Part shown: piece by piece, positions 53,178 to 61,725 of the stretch | Numbering within the stretch: position 1 is the first letter of the stretch | Layout of the letters: each line of letters starts with the position of its first letter | Assembly: GCF_031679605.1 (NCBI RefSeq) | Contig: NZ_CP117522.1 | Coordinates: 8,866,001-8,930,000, forward strand | Direction: 5' to 3' | DNA: 64,000 bases | Origin: Streptomyces luomodiensis | GTDB lineage: Bacteria > Actinomycetota > Actinomycetes > Streptomycetales > Streptomycetaceae | Program-made: the position numbers and the translations under genes | The notes under the pieces: generated by a model | Database searches by the model: none | Seen by the model: the letters and a program-made list of their open reading frames with translations, nothing else | Told to the model about the DNA's origin: nothing

Positions 53178-53280
53178 GGTGCGCGTAGGACCGCGCGACG
53201 GCGGAACGGGCGGTCGTCCCGCCCGCCGGAGTCACCTTCGGTATCGCCCCGTGCGTACCGTGCGCGCCGATGGGCCGGCG

Positions 53281-53328
53281 GGCGCCGTGCTCACCCGGTC
53301 CGCGGCGCCGTGCTCACTCGGTCCGCGG
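53281..53328. repeat. 23-bp tandem repeat spanning the AlkA stop codon
   Basis: GGCGCCGTGCTCACCCGG at 53281 and GGCGCCGTGCTCACTCGG at 53304 begin near-identical copies of about 24 bp, period 23. The second includes the stop of the minus-strand Ada-AlkA gene (53314-53316); the first carries the same TGA triplet in a different frame. Confidence 0.7.
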
Positions 53329-54822
53329 GGACCGGGCGGCGTGCCACAGGTGGTGCATGGCGTACGAGCGCCAGGGGCGCCAGCTCTCGGAGTCCTCCAG
53401 CCGCGCCCCGGCGCCGCGGGCCCCGGCCCGTACGGCGACATCCGACTCCAGCAGCACATCGGGGTCGCTCAGCGCCCGCATCCGGATGTAACCGGCCGTC
53501 CAGGGGCCGATGCCGGGCAGCTCCAGCAGCTCCTTCTCGGTCCGGTTGCGCTCGGCGCCGGCGTCCAGCCGGACCGTGCCGTCCGCGAGCGCGGTGGCGA
53601 GCGCGCGCAGCGTGCCGCGTCGGCTCTCGGGCATGCCGAGTTCGGTGAGCGGCGCCTGGGCCAGGTCCTCGGCGCGGGGGAAGAGATGGGTGAGCCCGCC
53701 GTCGGGCCGCGCCAGGGGCTTCCCGTACGCGGCGACCAGCGCGTCCCCCAGCACGCGCCCCGCCGCCACCGAGACCTGCTGGCCGAGCACGGCGCGGACG
53801 GCGAGTTCGCCGGGGTCGGCGGCGCCCGGGGCGCGCAGCCCCGGCCGCGCGGCCACCAGGGGCGCGAGCGCGGCATCGGCGCCGAGCCGCTCGGCGACCG
53901 CGTAGGGATCGGCGTCCAGGTCGAACAGGCGCCGGATCCGCTGAATGGCGGTGGTCAGATCACGCAGCTCGGTCAGGCGCAGCCGGCACTCCAGCCAGCC
54001 GTCCCCGGGCCGTTCGTCGATCTCGGCGACCGCGCAGGCGTGCGGCAGCCGCAGGGTGCGGCGGTAGGTCCGGGCGCCGGGGGCGCCCACCATCTCCTCC
54101 ACACCGGTGAGGGTGCGCCGGGCGAGGTGGTCGAAGACCCCCGTGGTGTCGTACGGACCGCGGTAGGCGAGCCGCAGCGGTACCCCGGCCGTGCCGCCGA
54201 CCGCCCCACCGCCGGCCCCCAGCACCCCGCCGGCCGTCGCCGCGGGCCCGGACCTGACGGACTTCTCCGGCCGGGCGGCGCGCAGTTCGGTGGGGGTGGC
54301 GGCGTAGATCTCGCGCAGGGTGTCGTTGAACTGCCGGACGCTGGAGAACCCGGCCGCGAACGCGATCTCCGAGGCCCGCAGGGCGGTGGTCTGCAACAGG
54401 ATGCGCGCGGTGTGGGCGCGCTGGGCGCGGGCGAGCGCGACCGGTCCGGCGCCGAGCTCGGCCGTCAGCTGCCGCTGCACCTGCCGGGCGCTGTAGCCGA
54501 GCCGCGCCGCGAGCCCGGACACGCCCTCCCGGTCCACCACCCCGTCCCCGATCATCCGCATCGCGCGGCCGACGGCGTCCGCCCGCGCGTTCCACTCGGC
54601 GGAGCCGGGCACGGCGTCCGGGCGGCAGCGGCGGCAGGCCCGGAACCCCGCGCCCTGCGCGGCGGCCGAGGTCGGGAAGAACCGGACGTTCTTGCGCCGG
54701 GGCGTGGTCGCGGGGCAACTCGGCCGACAGTAGATCCCGGTCGTGGCGACACCGAAGAAGAACTCGCCGTCGAACCGCGCGTCACGGCTGCACACCGCCT
54801 GGTACCTGCTGTCCTCGCTCAT
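53314..54822 (-). CDS. Ada-AraC-AlkA fusion: DNA-3-methyladenine glycosylase with methyl-sensing domain
   Basis: A 502-residue DNA repair protein in three parts. Residues ~1-75 are the Ada zinc domain with Cys32, Cys36, Cys63 and Cys66 (YCRPSC, ACRRC), the same spacing as E. coli Ada. Residues ~80-180 are an AraC-type helix-turn-helix (GLAARLGYSARQVQRQLTAE). Residues ~210-502 are AlkA N-terminal and HhH-GPD domains, with AVLGQQVSVAAGR, LPGIGPWTAGYIRMRAL and the catalytic Asp in LLESDVAVR. It would sense alkyl damage and excise alkylated bases. ATG 54822. Confidence 0.9.
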   Translation of the reverse strand: MSEDSRYQAVCSRDARFDGEFFFGVATTGIYCRPSCPATTPRRKNVRFFPTSAAAQGAGFRACRRCRPDAVPGSAEWNARADAVGRAMRMIGDGVVDREGVSGLAARLGYSARQVQRQLTAELGAGPVALARAQRAHTARILLQTTALRASEIAFAAGFSSVRQFNDTLREIYAATPTELRAARPEKSVRSGPAATAGGVLGAGGGAVGGTAGVPLRLAYRGPYDTTGVFDHLARRTLTGVEEMVGAPGARTYRRTLRLPHACAVAEIDERPGDGWLECRLRLTELRDLTTAIQRIRRLFDLDADPYAVAERLGADAALAPLVAARPGLRAPGAADPGELAVRAVLGQQVSVAAGRVLGDALVAAYGKPLARPDGGLTHLFPRAEDLAQAPLTELGMPESRRGTLRALATALADGTVRLDAGAERNRTEKELLELPGIGPWTAGYIRMRALSDPDVLLESDVAVRAGARGAGARLEDSESWRPWRSYAMHHLWHAARSPRTE

Positions 54823-55025
54823 CACACCCTCCACTGTGCGCCACCGCGGGGGAGTGTGCTGGCGGATATCGGACATGGCGTTCCCGACCTCGCTCTACGC
54901 GTCAGCAAAGGAACGGCCGCCAGCTGAGCGCCACGCTTCCGGCGGTAGGATGCGGACCATGAGGCACCGTGCAGACAGCGCTCGACCAGCACGTTCGCTC
55001 CGCTCCCGCGGGCAGGTGGGCTGAG

Positions 55026-55649
55026 ATGGCGGGCCTGCGCGCGGCCCAGAAGGAGATGACCCGCAAGCTCCTGCTGTCGACGGCGCTGGAGCTGTTCAAG
55101 ACCAAGGGCTACGCCGCGACGACCGTGGACGACATCGCGTCCGCGGCGGGCACCACCCGGGTCACCTTCTACGCGTACTTCCCGTCCCGCAGCGATCTGA
55201 TGAAGGCGCTGATCGGCGAGTTGAACGAGGCGCTGGAGCGCATCGACTCCCCGGCGCACGGCTCCACCGCGCGGGACCTGGTCTCGGTGGTCGACGACGG
55301 CAGCCGTGAGGCGATCGCCGGGTGGCTGACGACCATCGCCGGCCGCTGGGACACCGTACGGCCCTACCTCAACGCCGCCTTCGAGGCGGCGGCGGTCGAC
55401 CCCGAGCTGCGCGGGCTGGTGGACGCCTGGTTCGAGGAGACCATCAGCGACATCGAGGACGGCCTCGACCGGGCGGGACGCTTCGACCCGGCGAGCCGGC
55501 ACCTGCGCGGCGTGCTGGCGATGGCGCAACTCGACTACGTGGCGCGCAACTGGACACCGGGACGCTGGGACAACGACCGGGAGCAGCTGGTGAACACCCT
55601 GGCCGAGAGCTGGGCGGGACTGCTCGGCAAGAACCCGCCCGGCGCCTGA
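55026..55649 (+). CDS. TetR-family transcriptional regulator
   Basis: A 207-residue TetR protein starting MAGLRAAQKEMTRKLLLSTA, with helix-turn-helix TTVDDIASAAGTTRVTFYAYF and an all-helical ligand domain. ATG 55026 with CAGGTGGG upstream is preferred to GTG 54969, which would add 19 residues across the likely promoter. Divergent from the Ada-AlkA gene. The target is unknown; TetR-type boxes are found in the window at 50407, 58704 and 63428, but the link is speculative. Confidence 0.82.
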   Translation: MAGLRAAQKEMTRKLLLSTALELFKTKGYAATTVDDIASAAGTTRVTFYAYFPSRSDLMKALIGELNEALERIDSPAHGSTARDLVSVVDDGSREAIAGWLTTIAGRWDTVRPYLNAAFEAAAVDPELRGLVDAWFEETISDIEDGLDRAGRFDPASRHLRGVLAMAQLDYVARNWTPGRWDNDREQLVNTLAESWAGLLGKNPPGA

Positions 55650-55853
55650 CGCCGCACACCGGCCACCCCTCCCGGCCACCCCTCCGGCCGCCCCAGCGTG
55701 ATGGTGACGTGAGAGATCACGTGTGGCTCCGTTGGGTCGTTCCTCGTGCGGGGGTGGTGGGGCCCGGCCGTCTGCCACGGGGGAGACACGGCGACCGGGG
55801 CCCAGGGACCGTCCGCCCGGCCCTACGGGGTGGGCACGGAACGGACGGCCGTC
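55650..55853. other. Gene-poor spacer with one dyad
   Basis: No gene supported. A dyad ACGTGA-GAGA-TCACGT (55707-55722) lies downstream of the TetR gene; its role is unknown. Confidence 0.4.
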
Positions 55854-56063
55854 TCAGGGGCGCCAGAAGCGGTGGGTGGCGTTCTCCTCACGGTGGCGGG
55901 GGCACTGACACGGCGGCCACGCCTGCCCCAACGCGTACGGGTTGACGTCCTCCCCGACGACAACGCCCACCAACGCTCGCCGCGCGATCACGATGCCGTC
56001 GCGCGCCATGGTGTAGACGCGCATCGTCATACGGGGCCGCTCCGGCTCGGCGTCGGCGATCAC
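55854..56063 (-). CDS. Tiny ORF 4 of a coupled set, unknown function
   Basis: A 69-residue product with a CQCPRH motif near the C-terminus and the block YTMARDGIVIARRALVGVVV. Its GTG at 56063 overlaps the stop of the preceding tiny ORF (GTGA). I see it as the last of four coupled minus-strand ORFs. Similar small Cys-containing proteins are common next to integrative-element genes in Streptomyces, but I cannot name a family. Confidence 0.55.
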   Translation of the reverse strand: MIADAEPERPRMTMRVYTMARDGIVIARRALVGVVVGEDVNPYALGQAWPPCQCPRHREENATHRFWRP

Positions 56064-56173
56064 CGGCCCGCCCCCTCAACCGGCGCGAGGAGTTGGAGCA
56101 CGGCGCGCAGACTGCGCTTCACCGCGCCGAGGTGATAGGCCAGTTCCTCCGGCGTGGCGGTGGTCAGGCTCAG
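56060..56173 (-). CDS. Tiny ORF 3, apparently starting at CTG
   Basis: A 37-residue product reading (M)SLTTATPEELAYHLGAVKR and ending VEGAGR. The protein-like sequence begins exactly where a start would be expected after the preceding stop, but the codon is CTG and no ATG, GTG or TTG is available in frame. Its TGA overlaps the GTG of the next ORF. Either a rare CTG start is used, or the start has mutated and the ORF is decaying. Confidence 0.4.
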   Translation of the reverse strand: MSLTTATPEELAYHLGAVKRSLRAVLQLLAPVEGAGR

Positions 56174-56177
56174 GGCC

Positions 56178-56375
56178 TCAGCGGCGGCAAGGCTGCCCGG
56201 CGACGATCACAACGGCCCGCTCCAAGCCGTCGCGGGTGGGCTTGCCCGCCGCGATACACGCCGGGCACAGACCCGAACGCGGCTCGGCGGGATCACGGGG
56301 CCCGAAGTCACCGGGGGTGGCGCACAGGGCCCACCCAGGGGCTGAGACGGGCACGGTGCGGCCGTGGGCGGTCAC
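56178..56375 (-). CDS. Tiny ORF 2 with Cys pairs
   Basis: A 65-residue product with GWALCATPGDFGPRDPAEP and LCPACIAAGKP, a possible small zinc-binding protein. GTG 56375 overlaps the stop of ORF 1 (GTGA). Its codon use and motif content look real despite its size. No family named. Confidence 0.5.
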   Translation of the reverse strand: MTAHGRTVPVSAPGWALCATPGDFGPRDPAEPRSGLCPACIAAGKPTRDGLERAVVIVAGQPCRR

Positions 56376-56503
56376 CGGATCACCACCGTCCCGTGCGGCG
56401 CGCAGATCAACTCCACCCGGGGGACGCTCTTCGGGCGCTGTTGCTGCCGTGGCTCGTGTGCCACCACGTAGGGCCGCACCAACGCGGGCAGTTCACTGTC
56501 CAC
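56372..56503 (-). CDS. Tiny ORF 1 of the coupled set
   Basis: A 43-residue product, MDSELPALVRPYVVAHEPRQ at the start, from GTG 56503. The LPALVRPYVVAHE block resembles small proteins often found beside replication and excision genes of Streptomyces integrative elements; this is from memory, not a search. Its stop is coupled to ORF 2. Upstream lie a TAGAC/GTCTA dyad and a hairpin in a stretch of lower G+C. Confidence 0.5.
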   Translation of the reverse strand: MDSELPALVRPYVVAHEPRQQQRPKSVPRVELICAPHGTVVIR

Positions 56504-56558
56504 TTGCGCACCACACTTCCGTCTTTGGCGGTGCGTTCCTACTGCGTACGGTGACCGT

Positions 56559-56577
56559 TAGACACGGAGTGCGTCTA
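56559..56577. promoter_or_regulatory. Dyad upstream of the tiny ORF set
   Basis: TAGAC (56559-56563) and GTCTA (56573-56577) are inverted with a 9-bp spacer in a locally less GC-rich segment; overlapping ACACGG/CCGTGT arms strengthen the symmetry. Possible operator. Confidence 0.35.
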
Positions 56578-56627
56578 CCGTGTGAAGCGTGCCTAACGTA
56601 GCCCGAGGACCGCCCGCCCATTCCGTC

Positions 56628-56652
56628 GGCCCCTGACTACTCGGCAGGGGCC
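56628..56652. terminator. GGCCCCTG/CAGGGGCC hairpin
   Basis: A perfect 8-bp stem with a 9-base loop. It stands in a 405-bp gap (56504-56908) with no gene, between the tiny ORF set and paaK, and could end transcription from paaK before it reaches the tiny ORFs. No other feature is supported in this gap. Confidence 0.6.
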
Positions 56653-56908
56653 GTTGCGCTGCCCGGTACGGCTCCGTGCCGCATGGGCCTACCCGGGTTC
56701 GTGGCCCGCTGTAGGGCGTTGACCTGTACAGATATGCCTCGTGGCGGCCTTGCGCCGATGGGGGTGTCTCAGTGCGGCGGGGCGACTTCCTGCCGAGACG
56801 GGGCGCAGATCGGGGTGGCCCGCCGCTCGGCGCGCGACCGGTCGGGGGTGACGCGCCCGGCGTCGCCGATCTCCTCGCGGCCGAACTCGAAGAACTGCGC
56901 CTCGCGGG

Positions 56909-58255
56909 TCACGCCTCGCGCAGGTCCTTGACCCTGCGGAGCTTGCCGAGGGAGCGCTCCAGGGTCTCCGGGTCCACGATGGTCACGTCCACGCTCACGC
57001 CGACGCCGTCCTTCACGCCCTTGGCGATGGCCCGCGCCGCGCTCTCGCGCCGCTCCGGCCCGGCGTCGGGCCGCGCCTCCACGCGGACGGTCATGTGGTC
57101 CATCCGCCCCTTCCTGCTGAGCTGGATCTGGAAGTGCGGGGTGACATCGGGGGTGCGCAGCACGATCTCCTCGATCTGGGTGGGGAACACATTCACCCCG
57201 CGCACGATGATCATGTCGTCGCAGCGGCCGGTGATCTTCTCGATGCGGCGGAACCCGGTCCGGGCCGTTCCGGGCAGCAGCCGGGTCAGGTCCCGGGTGC
57301 GGTAGCGGATGATGGGCAGCGCTTCCTTGGTGAGCGAGGTGAAGACGAGTTCCCCGCACTCGCCGTCGGCCAGGGTGTCGTCCGTGATCGGGTCGACGAT
57401 CTCGGGCAGGAAGTGGTCCTCCCACACATGCAGACCGTCCTTGGTCTCCACGCACTCCTGCGCGACGCCCGGCCCCATCACCTCGGAGAGCCCGTAGATG
57501 TCGACCGCGTGGATGTCCATGCGCTCCTCGATCTCGCGGCGCATCTCCTCGGTCCACGGTTCGGCGCCGAAGATGCCGATCTTCAGTGAGGTGGAGCGGG
57601 GGTCGACGCCCTGCCGTTCGAACTCGTCGAGCAGGGTGAGCAGATAGGACGGGGTGACCATGATGATGTCGGGCTCGAAGTCCTGGATGATCTGCACCTG
57701 ACGCGCCGTCATCCCGCCCGAGGCGGGAATCACCGTGCAGCCGGCCCGCTCGGCGCCGTAGTGGGCCCCGAGCCCGCCGGTGAACAGGCCGTAGCCATAG
57801 CTGATGTGGACCTTGTGTCCCGGGCGGCCGCCGGCGGCGCGGATCGAGCGGGCGATGAGGTCCGCCCAGGTCGACAGGTCGTTCTCGGTGTAGCCGACCA
57901 CCGTCGGGCGTCCGGTCGTACCGCTGGAGGCGTGCAGGCGCCGGACCTCGGACATGGGGACGGCGAACATGCCGAAGGGGTAGGTCTCGCGCAGATCGGC
58001 CTTGGTGGTGAAGGGGAACCGGGCCAGGTCCCGAAGCGACCGGCAGTCATCGGGCGCCACTCCGGCCTGGTCGAACTTCTTGCGGTACAGCTCGACGTTG
58101 TCGTAGGCGTGCCGCAGCGTCTGCCGGAGGCGGCGCAGCTGGAGGTCCCGCACCTCCTCGGGGGACAGCCGCTCGGCATCGTCCAGCAGGTCCGCCGGAA
58201 GGGGCTCCCCCCGGCGTGCCGGGGCGTCGGCCGGTGTGTTCGGTTCGCTGGTCAT
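56909..58255 (-). CDS. paaK: Phenylacetate-CoA ligase
   Basis: A 448-residue adenylate-forming enzyme that makes phenylacetyl-CoA from phenylacetate, ATP and CoA. The ATP motif is SSGTTGRPTVVGY, the second core is IFGAEPWTEEM with DIYGLSEVMGPG, and RYRTRDLTRLLPG plus GRCDDMIIVRGVNVFP are the hinge region of PaaK-type ligases. The final Lys is in LGKLRRVKDL. ATG 58255 overlaps the stop of paaI (ATGA). It is transcribed away from paaN, from the promoter region holding the 58704-58721 box. Confidence 0.92.
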   Translation of the reverse strand: MTSEPNTPADAPARRGEPLPADLLDDAERLSPEEVRDLQLRRLRQTLRHAYDNVELYRKKFDQAGVAPDDCRSLRDLARFPFTTKADLRETYPFGMFAVPMSEVRRLHASSGTTGRPTVVGYTENDLSTWADLIARSIRAAGGRPGHKVHISYGYGLFTGGLGAHYGAERAGCTVIPASGGMTARQVQIIQDFEPDIIMVTPSYLLTLLDEFERQGVDPRSTSLKIGIFGAEPWTEEMRREIEERMDIHAVDIYGLSEVMGPGVAQECVETKDGLHVWEDHFLPEIVDPITDDTLADGECGELVFTSLTKEALPIIRYRTRDLTRLLPGTARTGFRRIEKITGRCDDMIIVRGVNVFPTQIEEIVLRTPDVTPHFQIQLSRKGRMDHMTVRVEARPDAGPERRESAARAIAKGVKDGVGVSVDVTIVDPETLERSLGKLRRVKDLREA

Positions 58256-58683
58256 CGCGGCTCCTCGGGTTCCGTGCCCCGGACGCTGCGGCTGCGGCCT
58301 CGGAACTCCGCGATCACCGCGTCGCCGCGGGCAACGCTCACGTCATAGATACCGCTGCGACCGAAGCGGGTGACCTCCCGGGCGGTGGCCACCAGCACGT
58401 CCCCTTCCCTCGCGGGTGCCACGAAGGTGATCTCCGCCCCGGACGCGACGGTCACGGGGCCATGGCTGTTGCAGGCGCAGGCGAAGGCGGTGTCGGCGAA
58501 CAGGAAGAGGTATCCGCCGTGCGCGATCCCATGGCCGTTGACCATGGACGCGGTCACGGTCATGCGCAGCACGGCGGTCCCCTCGCCCTGCTCCAGCACC
58601 TCGATGCCGAGGAGCCGCGAGGCCTTGTCCGCGGCGAACATACGGGCCGCGGGCCCCTTGGCCGACTGCATGGCTTCCGTCAC
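58252..58683 (-). CDS. paaI: Phenylacetyl-CoA-pathway thioesterase
   Basis: A 143-residue hotdog-fold thioesterase. The catalytic block is NGHGIAHGGYLFLFADTAFA, close to E. coli PaaI, followed by CNSHGPVTVASGAEI. PaaI hydrolyses stalled CoA esters of the pathway and frees CoA. Start chosen as GTG 58683, since frame further upstream would run into the regulatory box; ATG 58671 is an alternative. Coupled to paaK downstream. Confidence 0.88.
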   Translation of the reverse strand: MTEAMQSAKGPAARMFAADKASRLLGIEVLEQGEGTAVLRMTVTASMVNGHGIAHGGYLFLFADTAFACACNSHGPVTVASGAEITFVAPAREGDVLVATAREVTRFGRSGIYDVSVARGDAVIAEFRGRSRSVRGTEPEEPR

Positions 58684-58697
58684 GTCGTCCCACCACC

Positions 58698-58727
58698 TTG
58701 TGTACCGACCGAACATTCGGTTAGCGT
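58698..58727 (+). promoter_or_regulatory. paaN promoter with TetR-type operator in the spacer
   Basis: TTGTGT (58698-58703) and TAGCGT (58722-58727) are separated by exactly 18 bp, which are the box ACCGACCGAACATTCGGT. Its inner 14 bp form ACCGAA-CA-TTCGGT, a perfect dyad. A PaaR-like repressor bound here would block polymerase. The box also lies upstream of paaI on the other strand, so it may control both directions. An 8-bp hairpin (58730-58737 with 58749-58756) follows in the paaN leader. Confidence 0.65.
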
Positions 58728-58780
58728 GCGGCACGGCCAAATAATCAAGCCGTGCCATGGCCTGTCAAGAGGTGAGCCAC

Positions 58781-60493
58781 ATGCCGTACGCAGCCCCCGA
58801 GGTGCCCGACTTCTTCGCCCGCCACCGCAGACTGCTGGAGCGGGCGGTGGCCGCGACCGAGAGCCGGGAGCACTGGACGCCGTATCCGGAGTCGCCCAGC
58901 AAGACGGTGTACGGCGAGGACGCCCCGGTCCTCGGTGAGGCAGCCTTCCGGGAGCAGATCGGCAGGCCGTTCGACCTGCCCGGCCATCCGGAGGAGGGGC
59001 GGGTGGCGCCCGAGGAGCGCTCTCCGTACGGCTTCCCGCTGGGCATCGACTACCCCCGGCTGGCGCCGGAAGCGGCCGTGGCCGCCGCCGAGGCCGCCAC
59101 CGGCCCCTGGCGCGCGGCGGGCCCGGACACCCGCGCCGGGGTCGTGGCGGAGATCCTCGCCCGGCTCAACGCGGCGAGCTTCGAGATCGCCCACGCCGTA
59201 CAGCACACCACCGGCCAGGCGTTCGTCATGGCCTTCCAGGCCGGCGGCCCGCACGCGCAGGACCGCGGACTGGAGGCCGTCGCCTACGCGTGGGCGGCGC
59301 AGAAGAAGCATCCGGCGGCCGCCCGCTGGAGCAAGCCGCAGCGCAAGGGCGACGCCCTGGTCATGGACAAGACCTTCACCCCCGTCGGACGCGGTGTGTC
59401 GCTGCTCATCGCCTGCAACACCTTCCCCACCTGGAACGTCTATCCCGGGCTGTTCGCCTCGCTCGCCACCGGCAACCCCGTCGTGGTCAAGCCGCACCCG
59501 GGCGCCGTACTGCCCCTGGCCGTCACCGTCCGCATCGCCCGGGAGACGCTGGCCGAGGCGGGCTTCGACCCCGACCTCGTGCTCCTGGTGGCCGAGCCCC
59601 CCGGGGGCCGGGCCGCCGCCACGCTCGCCCTGGACCCTCGGGTGCGGATCGTCGACTTCACCGGCTCCACCGCGTTCGGCGACTGGCTGGAGACCAACGC
59701 CCGGCAGGCCGTCGTGTACACGGAGAAGGCGGGTCTGAACACCGTCGTCCTGGACTCGACCGACGACTACCGCGGTCTGCTGGGCAACCTCGCCTTCTCG
59801 CTGTCCCTGTACAGCGGGCAGATGTGCACCACCCCGCAGAACCTGCTGATCCCGCGCGAGGGCATGGCCACCGACCAGGGACACAAGACGGCCGACGCGT
59901 TCGCCGCCGACCTCGCCGCCGCCCTGGACCGGCTGCTCGGCGATCCCGCCCGCGCCGCGGGCACGCTCGGCGCCCTGGTCAACGACGGGGTGCGGGAGCG
60001 GCTGGAGAAGGCGGCCGCGCTGGGCCGGACGGTGCGCGCCTCGGCGCCCGTCGAGCACCCCCAGTACCCGGCGGCGGACGTGCGGACACCGCTGGTGGCC
60101 CGGCTCGACGCGGAGGCCGACCGCGACGTCTTCACCCAGGAGTGGTTCGGACCAGTGTCCTTCGTGATCGGCACCGACTCCACCCGGCACGGTCTGGACC
60201 TGTTCCGTGAGACGGTGCGCGAGCACGGGGCGCTGACCGCCGCCGTCCACTCCACCGACGAGCGGGTGCTGACCGCCGCCGAGGAGGCGGCCCTGGACGC
60301 GGGCGTGCACCTGTCCGAGAACCTCACCGGCCAGGTCTTCGTCAACCAGTCCGCCGCCTTCAGCGACTTCCACGGCAGCGCGGCCAACCCCGCGGCGTGC
60401 GCCACCCTCTCCGATACCGCCTTCGTCGCCGGCCGCTTCACGGTCCTCCAGTCCCGCCGCCCCGTCGCCGCCACCACCGAGGAGCCCGCCTGA
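58781..60493 (+). CDS. paaN: PaaN-type oxepin-CoA pathway aldehyde dehydrogenase
   Basis: A 570-residue protein of the phenylacetate pathway PaaN family, an aldehyde dehydrogenase without the MaoC-like hydratase domain found in the E. coli PaaZ. It would oxidise the ring-cleaved semialdehyde-CoA. Blocks include ACNTFPTWNVYPGLFASLATG, the cofactor-site region VDFTGSTAFGDWLE and the nucleophile SGQMCTTPQN. ATG 58781 follows GAGGTG and is preferred to 58757. The stop overlaps the thiolase start by one base (TGATG). Confidence 0.9.
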   Translation: MPYAAPEVPDFFARHRRLLERAVAATESREHWTPYPESPSKTVYGEDAPVLGEAAFREQIGRPFDLPGHPEEGRVAPEERSPYGFPLGIDYPRLAPEAAVAAAEAATGPWRAAGPDTRAGVVAEILARLNAASFEIAHAVQHTTGQAFVMAFQAGGPHAQDRGLEAVAYAWAAQKKHPAAARWSKPQRKGDALVMDKTFTPVGRGVSLLIACNTFPTWNVYPGLFASLATGNPVVVKPHPGAVLPLAVTVRIARETLAEAGFDPDLVLLVAEPPGGRAAATLALDPRVRIVDFTGSTAFGDWLETNARQAVVYTEKAGLNTVVLDSTDDYRGLLGNLAFSLSLYSGQMCTTPQNLLIPREGMATDQGHKTADAFAADLAAALDRLLGDPARAAGTLGALVNDGVRERLEKAAALGRTVRASAPVEHPQYPAADVRTPLVARLDAEADRDVFTQEWFGPVSFVIGTDSTRHGLDLFRETVREHGALTAAVHSTDERVLTAAEEAALDAGVHLSENLTGQVFVNQSAAFSDFHGSAANPAACATLSDTAFVAGRFTVLQSRRPVAATTEEPA

Positions 60494-61725
60494 TGCCCGA
60501 AGACGTCTATCTGATCGACGGAGCCCGCACGCCGCAGGGCCGCTACGGCGGCGCCCTGGCCTCCGTACGGCCCGACGACCTGGCGGCGCTCGTGGTCGGC
60601 GAGGCCGTGCGCCGCGCGGCGGTCCCGGCCGAGGCCGTGGACGAGGTGGTCCTCGGGGCGGCCAACCAGGCGGGCGAGGACAACCGGGACGTGGCGCGCA
60701 TGGCCGTCCTGCTGGCCGGGCTGCCGCACACCGTGCCCGGCTACACCGTGAACCGGCTCTGTGCCTCCGGCCTGACCGCCGTCGCCTCGGCCGCCCAGGC
60801 CATCCGGGCCGGGGAGGCCGACCTCGTCGTGGCCGGCGGCGTGGAGTCCATGACCCGGGCCCCGTGGGTGATGCAGAAGCCCGGCACCCCGTGGGCCAAG
60901 CCGGGCCAGGTGCACGACACCGCGCTGGGCTGGCGCTTCACCAACCCCCGCTTCACGGCCGCCGACCGTGCCGTGCCGGCCGGCGCCGGGCCCGATGCGG
61001 TGAAGGTCACCCTGTCGATGGGGGAGACCGCCGAGGAGGTCGCGGCCCTGGACGGCATCACCCGCGCCGAGTCCGACGCCTTCGCCCTGCGCAGCCACCA
61101 GCGGGCCGTCGCCGCCCAGGAGGCGGGCCGCTTCGACCGCGAAATCGTGCCCGTCCCAGTGCAGGACGGCCAGGTCACGCGGGACGAGGGGCCGCGCCCC
61201 AGCACCTCGCTGGAGAAGCTCGGCACGCTGCGGACGATCTTCCGTGAGGACGGCATCGTCACCGCCGGTTCCTCCTCGCCGCTCTCCGACGGGGCCGCCG
61301 CCCTGGTCGTGGCGAGCGCGGCGGCCGTGGACCGGTACGGGCTCACCCCACGGGCCCGGATCGTCACCTCCGCCTCGGCCGGTGTCCAGCCCCATGTGAT
61401 GGGCCTGGGCCCGGTGCCGGCCACCGAGAAGGCCCTCGCCCGGTCCGGGTGGCGGATCGGGGACCTGGACGCCGTCGAGCTGAACGAGGCGTTCGCCGCG
61501 CAGGCGCTGGCCGTGATCCGCCGGCTGAAGCTGGACGAGGACGGCGGGGACAAGGTCAACGCCGACGGCGGCGCCATCGCACTCGGCCACCCGCTGGGCT
61601 GCTCCGGCGCCCGCATCCTGCTCACCCTGCTCGGGCGCCTGGAGCGAGAGGACGCCGCACGCGGACTGGCCACCCTGTGCGTCGGGGTGGGACAGGGCGT
61701 GGCGATGCTGGTGGAGCGGGTATGA
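60493..61725 (+). CDS. paaJ: Acetyl-CoA acyltransferase / 3-oxoadipyl-CoA thiolase type
   Basis: A 410-residue thiolase. The acyl-accepting Cys90 is in NRLCASGLTAV; GGVESMTRAPWV, NEAFAAQALAV, GGAIALGHPLGCSGAR and CVGVGQG complete the family motifs. In this context it would do the final cleavage to acetyl-CoA and succinyl-CoA. ATG 60493 overlaps the paaN stop. The gene name reflects context; other thiolases have the same motifs. Confidence 0.87.
   Translation: MPEDVYLIDGARTPQGRYGGALASVRPDDLAALVVGEAVRRAAVPAEAVDEVVLGAANQAGEDNRDVARMAVLLAGLPHTVPGYTVNRLCASGLTAVASAAQAIRAGEADLVVAGGVESMTRAPWVMQKPGTPWAKPGQVHDTALGWRFTNPRFTAADRAVPAGAGPDAVKVTLSMGETAEEVAALDGITRAESDAFALRSHQRAVAAQEAGRFDREIVPVPVQDGQVTRDEGPRPSTSLEKLGTLRTIFREDGIVTAGSSSPLSDGAAALVVASAAAVDRYGLTPRARIVTSASAGVQPHVMGLGPVPATEKALARSGWRIGDLDAVELNEAFAAQALAVIRRLKLDEDGGDKVNADGGAIALGHPLGCSGARILLTLLGRLEREDAARGLATLCVGVGQGVAMLVERV

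Noticed and set aside
52600..54927. Long open frames across the tandem array that read as a repetitive Cys/Arg-rich protein
   Set aside because: The 124-bp period shifts frame at every unit, the same repeat appears in all frames and on both strands, and part of the frame is antisense to the Ada-AlkA gene.
56685..56720. Possible 3' end of a tRNA (GGGTTCG stretch) that could mark an attachment site
   Set aside because: The T-loop consensus fails after GTTCG, no matching acceptor or anticodon stems are present, and no repeat of the segment was found nearby.
58745..60373. A 542-codon minus-strand frame opposite paaN
   Set aside because: No motif, antisense to a recognised aldehyde dehydrogenase.
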